A stretch of 64,000 bases of DNA from Sphingobium sp. (lineage in GTDB: Bacteria > Pseudomonadota > Alphaproteobacteria > Sphingomonadales > Sphingomonadaceae), in assembly GCF_003248505.1 (NCBI RefSeq), contig NZ_QFOA01000001.1:181568-245567 (forward strand). The letters run 5' to 3'. The translations under genes were made by a program, and so were the position numbers. The notes beneath the pieces are model-generated. The model ran no database searches, was not told where the DNA came from, and saw nothing but the letters and a program-made list of their open reading frames with translations. The stretch's first letter is position 1; each line of letters starts with the position of its first letter. Below are positions 1 to 7,398 of the stretch, piece after piece.

Positions 1-2
1 GC

Positions 3-1055
3 CCTGCCAATCAATATGGCTGGGTGGTCGAAATCGACCCCTACCAGGAACTCGCCCCCCCCACCAAGCGCACCGCCATGGGCCGTTTCTCCCATGAAAA
101 TGTGGCGCACATGACCGATGCCAACAATCGTGTCGCCTTCTACATGGGCGACGATTCGACGCCGGGCTGCATCTACAAGTTCGTGCCCGATCAGGCGTTC
201 AGCACGACGAACCGCGCCGCCAACACCAATCTTCTGGACTATGGCACGCTCTATGTCGCGCGCTTCAACGCCGACGGCACGGGCGTGTGGCTCGCACTGG
301 TGCAGGGGCAGAACGGCCTCGTTCCGGGCGCTGTCGATCCGGGCAATGTCAGCCAGTCGACCACGCCGCCCGCACCGGTCAAGCTGAATTTCGCCACCCA
401 GTCCGACGTGCTCATCAACACGCAGGCCGCCGCCCGCGTCGCCGGCGGGACCATCATGGACCGCCCCGAATGGCTGACGGTCGCACCCAATCGCCAGGCG
501 ATCTTCTGCACGCTTACGAACAACAGCCGTCGCGCGGTGACCGATGCCGCCAATCCGCGCGTCACCAACCTGCACGGCCATATCCTCAAGTTCCGGGAAA
601 ACAGCGACTCGCCGCTGGCGACCGGCTTCACCTGGGAGATCTTCCTGCTGGCGGGGAACCCCTCGCTTGCCGAGGCGAACCTCAAGGGCAATATCAACGG
701 CGACTATTTCTCCAGTCCGGACGGCCTGCGCATCGATCCGCAGGGGCGCCTCTGGGTCCAGACCGATCATAACCTCACCGGGACGGCGGGCACGCTCAAC
801 GGCAGCGCGGCCACGATGGTGCAGGCGTTCGGCAACAATTCGATGTATTATGTCGATCAGTCGACCAAACAGTCGAAGCGCTTCCTCGTGGGACCGGTCG
901 GGTGTGAGATCACCGGCATCGCCTACACGCCCGACCTCAAATCCTTCTTCATCAACATCCAGCACCCGGAGGGCAACTGGCCGGTGGCGGGCCAGCCGCC
1001 CCGCTCCACGACCATCGTGGTGCGCCGCACGGACGGACAGCCGGTCGGCAATTGA
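3..1055 (+). CDS. phoX: PhoX family phosphatase (DUF839), 3' part
   Basis: The reading frame is already open at the first bases of the window and continues in frame to a TGA at 1053-1055, so the N-terminus lies outside. The visible 350 residues resemble the C-terminal part of PhoX/DUF839 beta-propeller phosphatases: an NQYGWVVEIDP stretch, then GRFSHENVA, then a DGLRIDPQGRLWVQTD motif near the end and an FFINIQHPEG motif. PhoX enzymes are secreted Ca/Fe-dependent phosphomonoesterases that release phosphate from organic esters under phosphate limitation. The signal peptide and promoter are not in view, so export and regulation cannot be judged. Family assignment is from recognised motifs. Confidence 0.85.
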   Translation, partial: PANQYGWVVEIDPYQELAPPTKRTAMGRFSHENVAHMTDANNRVAFYMGDDSTPGCIYKFVPDQAFSTTNRAANTNLLDYGTLYVARFNADGTGVWLALVQGQNGLVPGAVDPGNVSQSTTPPAPVKLNFATQSDVLINTQAAARVAGGTIMDRPEWLTVAPNRQAIFCTLTNNSRRAVTDAANPRVTNLHGHILKFRENSDSPLATGFTWEIFLLAGNPSLAEANLKGNINGDYFSSPDGLRIDPQGRLWVQTDHNLTGTAGTLNGSAATMVQAFGNNSMYYVDQSTKQSKRFLVGPVGCEITGIAYTPDLKSFFINIQHPEGNWPVAGQPPRSTTIVVRRTDGQPVGN

Positions 1056-1076
1056 TCCTGCTTGAGAAACGGGAAA

Positions 1077-1106
1077 GGGAGCGTCCGCAGGGACGCTCCC
1101 TTTTTT
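1077..1106 (+). terminator. Rho-independent terminator after the PhoX gene
   Basis: A perfect 10-bp stem (GGGAGCGTCC/GGACGCTCCC) with a four-base loop is followed by six T residues, 22 bases after the stop codon of the phosphatase gene. This is a textbook intrinsic terminator for the plus strand. Confidence 0.9.
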
Positions 1107-1132
1107 CCGCCAGTCCATCGCGCCGTCGCACC

Positions 1133-1180
1133 AAAAGGCGAAAGGCCCGCTCCCTTGCCGGGGCGGACCTTTCGCCTTTT
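1133..1180 (-). terminator. Terminator hairpin for rpmG
   Basis: An 18-base arm starting AAAAGGCGAAAGG pairs with its complement ending CCTTTCGCCTTTT with a single mismatch. Read on the minus strand it follows the L33 gene by 45 bases and ends in a short T run, so it most likely terminates rpmG; together with the hairpin just before it, it insulates the two convergent genes. Confidence 0.75.
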
Positions 1181-1225
1181 CAGGCAGCCGATCGGCGCGC
1201 GGGCGGACGATCCGCCCGGACGGCC

Positions 1226-1393
1226 TTACTTGATCTTGGCTTCCTTGAATTCGACATGCTTGCGCACGACCGGATCATATTTGCGGAAGCTCAGCTTCTC
1301 GGTCTTGGTGCGGGGGTTCTTCTTCGTCACGTAGAAGAAGCCGGTGTCAGCCGAGCTGACGAGACGGATCTTGACGGTTGCCGGCTTGGCCAT
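1226..1393 (-). CDS. rpmG: 50S ribosomal protein L33
   Basis: This 55-residue basic protein begins MAKPATVKIRLVSSA and contains the L33 core GFFYVTKKNPRTKTEKL followed by RKYDPVVRKHVEFKEAKIK. L33 sits near the E site of the large ribosomal subunit. The length is exactly the family norm. The internal ATG at 1391-1393 is chosen over an upstream in-frame start because it matches the conserved N-terminus and is preceded by a purine-rich AGGGAATAGGG. The zinc-binding CxxC pairs of some L33 proteins are absent, so this is the zinc-independent form. Confidence 0.97.
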   Translation of the reverse strand: MAKPATVKIRLVSSADTGFFYVTKKNPRTKTEKLSFRKYDPVVRKHVEFKEAKIK

Positions 1394-1530
1394 GGCCCTA
1401 TTCCCTGGTCTTTGAAATGCGTAAAAAGAAAAGCGGTTCGCCAATGGTGACTGGCGGACCGCCCGTTTCAGCCGTGCCCCATGATCGAGATTCGGCTGGC
1501 TGTCAAGGCTCGACGCTGTTCGGCGCAGCC

Positions 1531-1545
1531 TTTACGCGGCTTTAA
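1531..1545 (+). promoter_or_regulatory. Possible CtrA-like half-perfect site
   Basis: TTTA, seven bases, then TTAA lies 48 bases upstream of the unknown gene at 1594. The alphaproteobacterial cell-cycle regulator CtrA binds TTAA-N7-TTAA; this site has one mismatch. Such short motifs occur by chance, though AT-rich ones are rarer at this GC content. Confidence 0.3.
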
Positions 1546-1593
1546 CCGCGCCGCGCGCATCCTGTCATCGACGGCAGAACGAGGGAAGTTGTC

Positions 1594-1896
1594 ATGCGAC
1601 ATGATCCAGAACCGGCGCAGCTTGCGGACCTTGCCCGCCGCATCGACGCGCTCGCCGGGCAGGGGCATCACCTGACGGCCGCGCGCCTGTGCGACGAAAT
1701 CGACGGCATCCGCCACAGCGCGCGGATCGCGCATCTCGACAGCGTCGAGGAACTGGCGGGCAGCCTGGAAACCGTGCTGTCGCTGAACGGCCTCGGCTGG
1801 GTGGTGCTGTCCTACCTCGACCGCATGCGCGATGCGGTCGGCGAACGCCTGTCGCGCGTGTCTTCGCCCGCGCCCGTCTCTGTCCTTCCGGGCTGA
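1594..1896 (+). CDS. Hypothetical protein, 100 aa, helical
   Basis: I do not recognise this protein. It starts MRHDPEPAQLADLARR, is preceded by GAGGGAAG six bases before the ATG, and ends ten bases before the next gene, which supports it being real and co-transcribed with the transporter gene downstream. The composition (alanine, leucine, arginine, aspartate rich, no cysteine, no clear membrane segment or signal peptide) predicts a small soluble helical protein. Codon use matches its neighbours, with strong G/C in third positions. A CtrA-like motif sits upstream. No function can be assigned from the sequence. Confidence 0.65.
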   Translation: MRHDPEPAQLADLARRIDALAGQGHHLTAARLCDEIDGIRHSARIAHLDSVEELAGSLETVLSLNGLGWVVLSYLDRMRDAVGERLSRVSSPAPVSVLPG

Positions 1897-1906
1897 ACGC
1901 TAACAT

Positions 1907-2473
1907 ATGGACGCGCTGCTGCTCGCCCTGCTGGGGTGCCTGTTGGGGGAGATCGGGGACAAGAGCCAGTTGCTGGCGCTCGTTCTGGCGACGCGATTCG
2001 ACCGGGACGGGGCCATCATCGCCGGCGTCGTCGTGGCGGCGGTCGCCAATGCGGCCCTGTCCGCGGCGGCGGGCGCATGGATCGGCCCGATGATGGGGGC
2101 GGACGCGCGGCTTCTGTTTCTCGCCCTTTCCGTGCTGTTCCTGGGCGCAGGGATGGTGTGGCGCGTGACCCCGCCCGATCCGCTCGCGCGGTGGCGCATC
2201 GGCCCGTTCCTTACCAGCGCGCTCGGCCTCTTCATCCTAGGGTTCGGCGACGGGCCCCAGTTTCTGATCCTGGGCATCGTCACGCGCACCGGCGATCCCG
2301 TGCTTGCCGCGATCGGCGGCGCTGCGGGCATCGTCGCCGCGCTGGTGCCGGTCGTGCTGCTGCGCCAGAGGTTCCTGTCCATACTCCCGATCCGCGCGAT
2401 CCGGCTGGCGGGCGGCGCGTTGTTGCTGGCGACCGGCGCGATCGTCGCCCTGCAGGCGACGGCGCTCGTCTGA
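1907..2473 (+). CDS. TMEM165/GDT1 (UPF0016) family membrane protein
   Basis: This 188-residue protein is almost wholly hydrophobic, with about six membrane segments. The first cation-binding motif of the GDT1 family, E-x-G-D-[KR]-[ST], is intact as EIGDKS at residues 15-20. GDT1 proteins move Mn2+ or Ca2+ across membranes and have two inverted copies of this motif. The second copy here reads GFGDGPQF around residues 112-119: the GD pair and glutamine remain, but the acidic and basic/hydroxyl positions are G, G and P. Family membership is well supported; retention of ion transport is less sure. It follows the hypothetical gene by ten bases. Confidence 0.8.
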   Translation: MDALLLALLGCLLGEIGDKSQLLALVLATRFDRDGAIIAGVVVAAVANAALSAAAGAWIGPMMGADARLLFLALSVLFLGAGMVWRVTPPDPLARWRIGPFLTSALGLFILGFGDGPQFLILGIVTRTGDPVLAAIGGAAGIVAALVPVVLLRQRFLSILPIRAIRLAGGALLLATGAIVALQATALV

Positions 2474-2584
2474 TCGACGCAGTCCATCACGCTGATCGGC
2501 AAACTGCGAGAAAAAATCCGGCACCTTATCGCGCAAAGATCATTATATGTCCGAAACCAGTTTCCTGCATCACGGAGGACATCA

Positions 2585-3076
2585 ATGACCGCGCCCGATC
2601 TCAAGACGCCCACCGACCTCAAGAGCAACCAGACCAAGACCGTTGCAGAAGCGCTGAACGGCGCGCTCGCGGACAGCTATGCGCTCTATCTCAAGACCAA
2701 GAATTTCCACTGGCACGTATCGGGACCGCATTTCCGCGACTATCACCTGATGTTCGACGATCAGGCGACGCAAATCCTCGCGACGACCGATCTCATCGCC
2801 GAACGGGTGCGCAAGACCGGCAATACCACGCTTCGTTCGATCAGCGACATCAGCCGTCATCAGACGATCAAGGACAATGACGCCGAATTCGTCAGCCCCG
2901 TCGACATGCTGAAGGAACTGCGCGACGACAATCTCGCGCTGGTGGAAACCTTCCGCGCGGTGAAGGCTGCGGCGACCGAAGCGGGCGACAATGCGACCGA
3001 AGGCATCGTCGACGACTGGACCGATCAGGCCGAAGAGCGCGCCTGGTTCCTGTTCGAGGCCGCACGAGGCGCCTGA
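2585..3076 (+). CDS. dps: Dps-type ferritin-like DNA-protection protein
   Basis: This 163-residue protein carries the Dps signature: KNFHWHVSGPHFRDYHLMFDDQA near residue 40 and a DLIAERVR helix, giving the intersubunit ferroxidase ligands His, Asp and Glu. Dps proteins form 12-mers that oxidise and store iron using peroxide and shield DNA in stationary phase. The lysine-containing N-terminus (KTPTDLKSNQTK) may serve DNA binding. A CACGGAGGAC Shine-Dalgarno stretch precedes the ATG by a few bases. The gene stands alone between a transporter gene and its own terminator. No general-stress promoter was found in the 110 bases upstream. Confidence 0.93.
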   Translation: MTAPDLKTPTDLKSNQTKTVAEALNGALADSYALYLKTKNFHWHVSGPHFRDYHLMFDDQATQILATTDLIAERVRKTGNTTLRSISDISRHQTIKDNDAEFVSPVDMLKELRDDNLALVETFRAVKAAATEAGDNATEGIVDDWTDQAEERAWFLFEAARGA

Positions 3077-3094
3077 CGGCGCAAGGCTCTACAC

Positions 3095-3125
3095 AAAGCC
3101 CGCCGGAGCGATCCGGCGGGCTTTT
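3095..3125 (+). terminator. Terminator after dps
   Basis: A 12-bp stem (AAGCCCGCCGGA/TCCGGCGGGCTT) with a four-base loop is followed by TTT. It lies 20 bases after the dps stop and is flanked by A and T runs, so it may also end transcription of the convergent GreA/GreB-like gene. Confidence 0.9.
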
Positions 3126-3141
3126 GCGTGGCCCCGCGCGA

Positions 3142-3612
3142 TCAGTCTTCCCGCAAGGGCGCGACGGCGACGATCTCCACCGCTTCGGCTCGTCCGGCGA
3201 AATCGACCCGCTCGCCCGGTTCGGCGTCCATCATCGCGCGCGCGAGCGGCGAGGAAAAGCTGATCCGTCCGTCATGCGGATCGGCTTCGTCGTCGCCGAC
3301 GAGTGCCACCATATTGTCCTTGCCGTTCAGCCGGTATGTGACGTGCGTGCCGAACGCGACCGCTTCGTCGTCCGGCACGGGGCGCAACTCCGCCGTCGCC
3401 AGCCGGGTGCGCCAGTATCGCAGGTCGCGGCGATGCTTCTTCGCGGCTTCCTCCTCCATTGCGCCCGTATCGACGGCTTCCAGCGCCGCGACCTTCTCCC
3501 GCGTCAGCCGAAGGCCGCGCGCGGTCACCCAATTGGGGCCGGGCGGGATCGGCAGCTCGAATTTGGGCTCCATATGCTCGTCGTCGCTCTCGCGACGAAA
3601 GGCGACGCTCAT
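3142..3612 (-). CDS. GreA/GreB-like transcription factor
   Basis: The 156-residue product has a C-terminal GreA/GreB FKBP-like domain: FGTHVTYRLNGKDNMVALVGDDEADPHDGRISFSSPLARAMMDAEPGERV closely follows the Gre pattern of a value-bearing beta barrel with the ISxxSPxARALL motif. The N-terminal coiled coil is present but short, and the acidic tip used for transcript cleavage (GD-x-SEN in true GreA/GreB) is not visible; the corresponding helix turn reads VDTGAMEEEAAKK. It may bind the RNA polymerase secondary channel without full cleavage activity. The ATG at 3610-3612 is chosen because AGGAGAGAG lies just upstream; MEPK fourteen residues in is an alternative. Confidence 0.75.
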   Translation of the reverse strand: MSVAFRRESDDEHMEPKFELPIPPGPNWVTARGLRLTREKVAALEAVDTGAMEEEAAKKHRRDLRYWRTRLATAELRPVPDDEAVAFGTHVTYRLNGKDNMVALVGDDEADPHDGRISFSSPLARAMMDAEPGERVDFAGRAEAVEIVAVAPLRED

Positions 3613-3655
3613 CTCTCTCTCCTGACAATGTCCGGAACCGGCCCGTGACGGGCGG

Positions 3656-5482
3656 TCAATCCTCGTCGAACAGCCCGGCCAGCTGTTCCACCATCGTGCC
3701 GCCCAGCTGTTCGGCATCCATGATGGTCACGGCGCGGCGATAATAGCGCGTCACGTCATGGCCGATGCCGATGGCGACCAGTTGCACCGGGGACCGGTTC
3801 TCGATCCATTCGATCACCTGCCGCAGATGCCGTTCCAGATAGGTGCCGCTGTTGACCGACAGGGTGCTGTCGTCGACCGGCGCGCCGTCCGAAATGACCA
3901 TCAGGATGCGGCGTTCCTCGGGCCGGGCGATCAGGCGGGCGTGCGCCCACAAAAGCGCCTCCCCGTCGATATTCTCCTTGAGCAGCCCCTCGCGCATCAT
4001 GAGGCCCAGATTCTTGCGCGCGCGCCGCCATGGATCGTCCGCCTTCTTGTAGACGATGTGGCGCAGGTCGTTCAGTCGGCCCGGCATCGGCGGGCGGCCT
4101 GCGGCGAGCCAGTCCTCCCGCGCCTGTCCGCCTTTCCACGCACGGGTGGTGAAGCCCAGTATCTCGGTCTTGACCCCGCACCGCTCCAGCGTGCGCGCCA
4201 TGATGTCCGCGCTGATCGCCGCGATGCTGATCGGCCGCCCGCGCATCGATCCCGAATTGTCAATCAGCAGCGTCACGACCGTGTCGCGAAACTGGGTGTC
4301 CCGTTCGATCTTGTAGCTGAGCGAGCGTGTGGGATCGATCACGATCCGCGCCAGCCGGGCGGCGTCGAGCAGCCCTTCTTCCTGGTCGAAGTCCCAGGAC
4401 CGCGACTGCTGCGCCATCAACCGTCGCTGAAGCCGGTTGGCAAGTTTCGTCACCGCGCCCTGAAGGCTGACGAGCTGCTGGTCGAGGAAGCCGCGCAGGC
4501 GCGTCAACTCGTCCTCGTCGCACAGTTCCTCGGGCGACACCACCTCGTCGAACCTGGTCGTATAGGCCTTGTAATCGAAGCCGGGCGGCAGGTCGGACAT
4601 GGGGCGGTTGGGGCGGACGGGCATCATGCCTTCCTCGCCCATGTCGTCCGCGCCCTCTTCGCTGTCGGCGTCGAATTCGTCGCTATAGTCGGTGTCGCCG
4701 TCCTCGGTGTCGCCGCCCTTGTCCTCGGCGCGCGCCTCGGCGTTCATGTCGCTGTCGCCGGCGTCTTCCTGCCCGCTTTCGCCCTCTTCCTGCTGGTCCT
4801 CCTGATCCTCGCCTTCCTCGTCGCTCTCCGGCTCGTCGGTGTCGGGAGGCACGTCGGCGTCGATCAGTTGGAGATGCTCCAGCATCGTCGTGGTGAGCCG
4901 CTGGAAGGCGCGCTGGTCGTCGATCGCGAGCATCAGCGAATCGAGGTCGCCGCCCGCCTTGTCCTCGATCCACCGGTCGACCATCGCGACGCCCGCCGCC
5001 GCATCGCCGGGGATCGCCTGTCCGGTCAGCCGTTCGCGCACCTTGAGCGCGAGCGCGGTGGACAGCGGCACTTCGTCGGCGGCGCGGGCGCGGCGAATGG
5101 CATCGGATTTCAGCCGCAGGTCGAGCGCATGGTTGAGGTTCGCGCGCACGCCCGCCATGGATCGCGATCCGATCGCTTCGACCCGCGCCTGTTCGACCGC
5201 GTCGAAAACCGCGCGCGCGACGGCCTCGCCCGGCGCGGAGGCCGCGTGGACGCGCGCATCGTGATGCCGCAGCCTGAGCGCGGAGGCGTCGGCAAAGCCG
5301 CGCGCCAGCGCCACCTGATCGGCGGGCAGGGCGCGACCGGGCGTCGGCACCTTGATCGCCTTGCCCACGGCGTGGGGGTTGTCGGCGGTGAAGCCCACTT
5401 CCACATCCGTGTCGCGCGTGATCGCACGGGCCGCGCCGGACAGCACGTCCTTGAACGCGTCGAGGGGCGAACGTTCGGTCAC
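3656..5482 (-). CDS. cobT: Cobaltochelatase CobT subunit (VWA domain)
   Basis: This 608-residue protein matches CobT of the aerobic cobaltochelatase CobN-CobS-CobT, which inserts Co2+ into hydrogenobyrinic acid diamide using ATP hydrolysis by the CobS ring. It shows an N-terminal helical domain, a strongly acidic linker (about residues 212-286), and a C-terminal von Willebrand A domain with the metal site DNSGS at about 408-412. A GTG start at 5480-5482 is chosen because it overlaps the TGA of the upstream OsmC gene as GTGA, indicating translational coupling. CobN is not in the window, so whether this pair serves cobalamin synthesis or another AAA-VWA remodelling role is open. Confidence 0.92.
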   Translation of the reverse strand: MTERSPLDAFKDVLSGAARAITRDTDVEVGFTADNPHAVGKAIKVPTPGRALPADQVALARGFADASALRLRHHDARVHAASAPGEAVARAVFDAVEQARVEAIGSRSMAGVRANLNHALDLRLKSDAIRRARAADEVPLSTALALKVRERLTGQAIPGDAAAGVAMVDRWIEDKAGGDLDSLMLAIDDQRAFQRLTTTMLEHLQLIDADVPPDTDEPESDEEGEDQEDQQEEGESGQEDAGDSDMNAEARAEDKGGDTEDGDTDYSDEFDADSEEGADDMGEEGMMPVRPNRPMSDLPPGFDYKAYTTRFDEVVSPEELCDEDELTRLRGFLDQQLVSLQGAVTKLANRLQRRLMAQQSRSWDFDQEEGLLDAARLARIVIDPTRSLSYKIERDTQFRDTVVTLLIDNSGSMRGRPISIAAISADIMARTLERCGVKTEILGFTTRAWKGGQAREDWLAAGRPPMPGRLNDLRHIVYKKADDPWRRARKNLGLMMREGLLKENIDGEALLWAHARLIARPEERRILMVISDGAPVDDSTLSVNSGTYLERHLRQVIEWIENRSPVQLVAIGIGHDVTRYYRRAVTIMDAEQLGGTMVEQLAGLFDED

Positions 5483-5901
5483 CGGCCCTCCGGCCCTGCG
5501 ACGCGCGGGACGGCGATCGTCTCGATCTGGGTCTCCACCTCGCTCATCAGCTTGTGGATCGGGCATTTGGCGGCAACGGCGATCAGCTTGTCGTGCTGAT
5601 CGTCGGTCATCGGGCCGGTGACGGCGATGCGGGTGGTGAGCTTGTAGACGCCCTTGCGCTCCTCACTCGCGTCGCGGACCACGCCGACATGGATGTCCTC
5701 GACCGGGATACTGTTGCGCTGCGCATACCAGAGCATCGTCATCGCCTTGCACGCGCCGAGCGACGCGTCATACAGGTCATGCGGGTCGGGGCCGCCGTCA
5801 TGCCCGTCGGGCGCGGCCATGTCGGCAACAATCTCATGCCCCCGGATGCTGATCCGGTGCGCGGTGCCGCCCACGCCATCGATCCGTTCGACGACGATCA
5901 T
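5479..5901 (-). CDS. OsmC-family peroxiredoxin-like protein
   Basis: The 140-residue protein is an OsmC/Ohr-fold member: it contains the two reactive cysteines at residues 51 (LGACKAMTM) and 113 (AAKCPIHKL) spaced as in YhfA/OsmC proteins, and the DLYDASLGAC motif. OsmC proteins reduce organic hydroperoxides with thiol or lipoyl reductants, although the YhfA subgroup has no proven substrate. It sits between cobS and cobT on the same strand, 37 bases after cobS, and its stop overlaps the cobT GTG start, so all three are probably one transcript. The ATG at 5899-5901 matches the conserved N-terminal beta strand; longer in-frame extensions run back into cobS. Confidence 0.88.
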   Translation of the reverse strand: MIVVERIDGVGGTAHRISIRGHEIVADMAAPDGHDGGPDPHDLYDASLGACKAMTMLWYAQRNSIPVEDIHVGVVRDASEERKGVYKLTTRIAVTGPMTDDQHDKLIAVAAKCPIHKLMSEVETQIETIAVPRVAGPEGR

Positions 5902-5938
5902 GCGCTGCCTCCCGCCATCCATGGACCGGGACGCACGT

Positions 5939-6946
5939 TCAGTTCGCCCGGCTCGCCACGCTTTCGGGCAAATCCTTGCCGAAGACGCGCTGATAATATT
6001 CGGCGACCAGCGCCCGTTCCGCCTCGTCGCATTTGTTGAGGAAGGACAGGCGGAAGGCGAAGCCGACATTCTTGAAGATCAGAGCATTCTGCGCCCAACT
6101 GATGACCGTGCGAGGCGACATGACGGTGGAGATATCGCCGTTGATGAAGCCCTGCCGCGTCAGTTCGGCGACCTTGATCATGTTCTCGACTTCCTTGCGG
6201 CCGCCCTCATGATCATATTCGCCCGACTTGGCGAGCACCACCTGCGCTTCGGTCGCGGCGGGTAGATAATTCAGCGCCACCACCAGATTCCAGCGGTCCA
6301 TCTGGCCCTGATTGATCTGCTGCGTGCCGTGATAGAGGCCGGTCGTGTCGCCCAGGCCCACCGTGTTGGCGGTCGCGAACAGGCGGAAATGCGGGTTGGG
6401 ACGGATCACCCGGTTCTGGTCGAGCAAGGTCATCTTGCCGTCCGTTTCCAGCACGCGCTGGATCACGAACATGACATCGGGGCGTCCCGCGTCATATTCG
6501 TCGAACACCAGTGCGACGGGCCTCTGCAACGACCATGGGAGCAACCCTTCGCGGAATTCCGTCACCTGTTGCCCGTCCTTAAGCACGATGGCGTCGCGCC
6601 CGACGAGGTCGATGCGGCTGATATGCGCGTCGAGGTTGATACGGATGCACGGCCATTTGAGCCGCGCCGCCACCTGTTCGATATGGCTCGACTTGCCGGT
6701 GCCGTGATAGCCCTGGACCATCACGCGCCGGTTGTAGGCGAACCCGGCCAGGATCGCGAGCGTGGTGTCGGGATCGAACACATAGGCGGGGTCGAGGTCC
6801 GGCACCCGTTCGTCGGCCTGGCTGAAGGCCGGGATCTTCATGTCGACATCGACGCCGAACATCTCGCGCGCGTCCACCTCGCGGTCGGGCGCGTCGAGCA
6901 GCGTGTCGGCGCGGGCGTCGGGCTGGACGTTGGAAATGTCGGTCAT
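5939..6946 (-). CDS. cobS: Cobaltochelatase CobS subunit (AAA+ ATPase)
   Basis: This 335-residue protein is a MoxR-type AAA+ ATPase of the CobS family. The Walker A motif GYHGTGKS is at residues 79-86, Walker B is ALVFDEYD, and sensor-1 is the FATANTVGLGD segment. CobS forms a hexameric ring with CobT that drives cobalt chelation by CobN. The N-terminal leader MTDISNVQPD and the ISPRT-type MSPRTVISWAQNA helix are typical. It is the first gene of the minus-strand cobS-OsmC-cobT group, with a 176-base divergent spacer before the DUF1294 gene in which I see no clear promoter. Confidence 0.95.
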   Translation of the reverse strand: MTDISNVQPDARADTLLDAPDREVDAREMFGVDVDMKIPAFSQADERVPDLDPAYVFDPDTTLAILAGFAYNRRVMVQGYHGTGKSSHIEQVAARLKWPCIRINLDAHISRIDLVGRDAIVLKDGQQVTEFREGLLPWSLQRPVALVFDEYDAGRPDVMFVIQRVLETDGKMTLLDQNRVIRPNPHFRLFATANTVGLGDTTGLYHGTQQINQGQMDRWNLVVALNYLPAATEAQVVLAKSGEYDHEGGRKEVENMIKVAELTRQGFINGDISTVMSPRTVISWAQNALIFKNVGFAFRLSFLNKCDEAERALVAEYYQRVFGKDLPESVASRAN

Positions 6947-7122
6947 CGGGCGGTCAACTCTCTGCGATTTGGCTCAGCCCCTAGACGAAAGATTCGGGCC
7001 GTGTCGATAGAGTGGGGGCGATTGCAACGCCAATCAAGCCGCCCGTTCGGACGAATTGGCCCTCGCGCGGGGTCGGGCGCGGCGACGCTCGACACGGTGC
7101 GTGCGTAGGTTAAGGGTGTGGC

Positions 7123-7398
7123 ATGACCCCATCGAACCTCGCCTGGGTCGCGGCCCTGTCGGTCGTCAACCTCTGGACCGTCCTGTGTTTCGGATGGGAC
7201 AAGAGATTCGCGACGCGGGGACAGCGCCGGATTCCCGAACGCCGCCTTCTCACCCTTGCGGCGCTGGGCGGATCGCCGGGCGCACTCCTGGCCCGGCGCA
7301 TCTTCCGCCACAAGACGCGCAAGGAGCCGTTCTCCACCCGGCTCTGGCTGATCGTCGTCGTTCAGGCAGGCGCACTGATCGGCTGGTTCCTGCTCTGA
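7123..7398 (+). CDS. DUF1294 family small membrane protein
   Basis: The 91-residue protein shows the DUF1294 pattern: an N-terminal hydrophobic helix, then a basic cytoplasmic stretch FGWDKRFATRGQRRIPERRLL, the LAALGGSPGALLARRIFRHKTRKEPF motif, and a C-terminal membrane helix ending WFLL. DUF1294 proteins have no established function; some are fused to cold-shock domains, which is not the case here. The gene ends directly against the stop codon of the convergent J-domain gene with no spacer. Confidence 0.85.
   Translation: MTPSNLAWVAALSVVNLWTVLCFGWDKRFATRGQRRIPERRLLTLAALGGSPGALLARRIFRHKTRKEPFSTRLWLIVVVQAGALIGWFLL

Noticed and set aside
3758..5599. A 613-codon open frame on the plus strand opposite cobT and OsmC
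   Set aside because: It is the antisense of clear CobT/OsmC motifs; high GC keeps stop codons rare in this frame. The histidine/arginine/valine-rich product matches no family.
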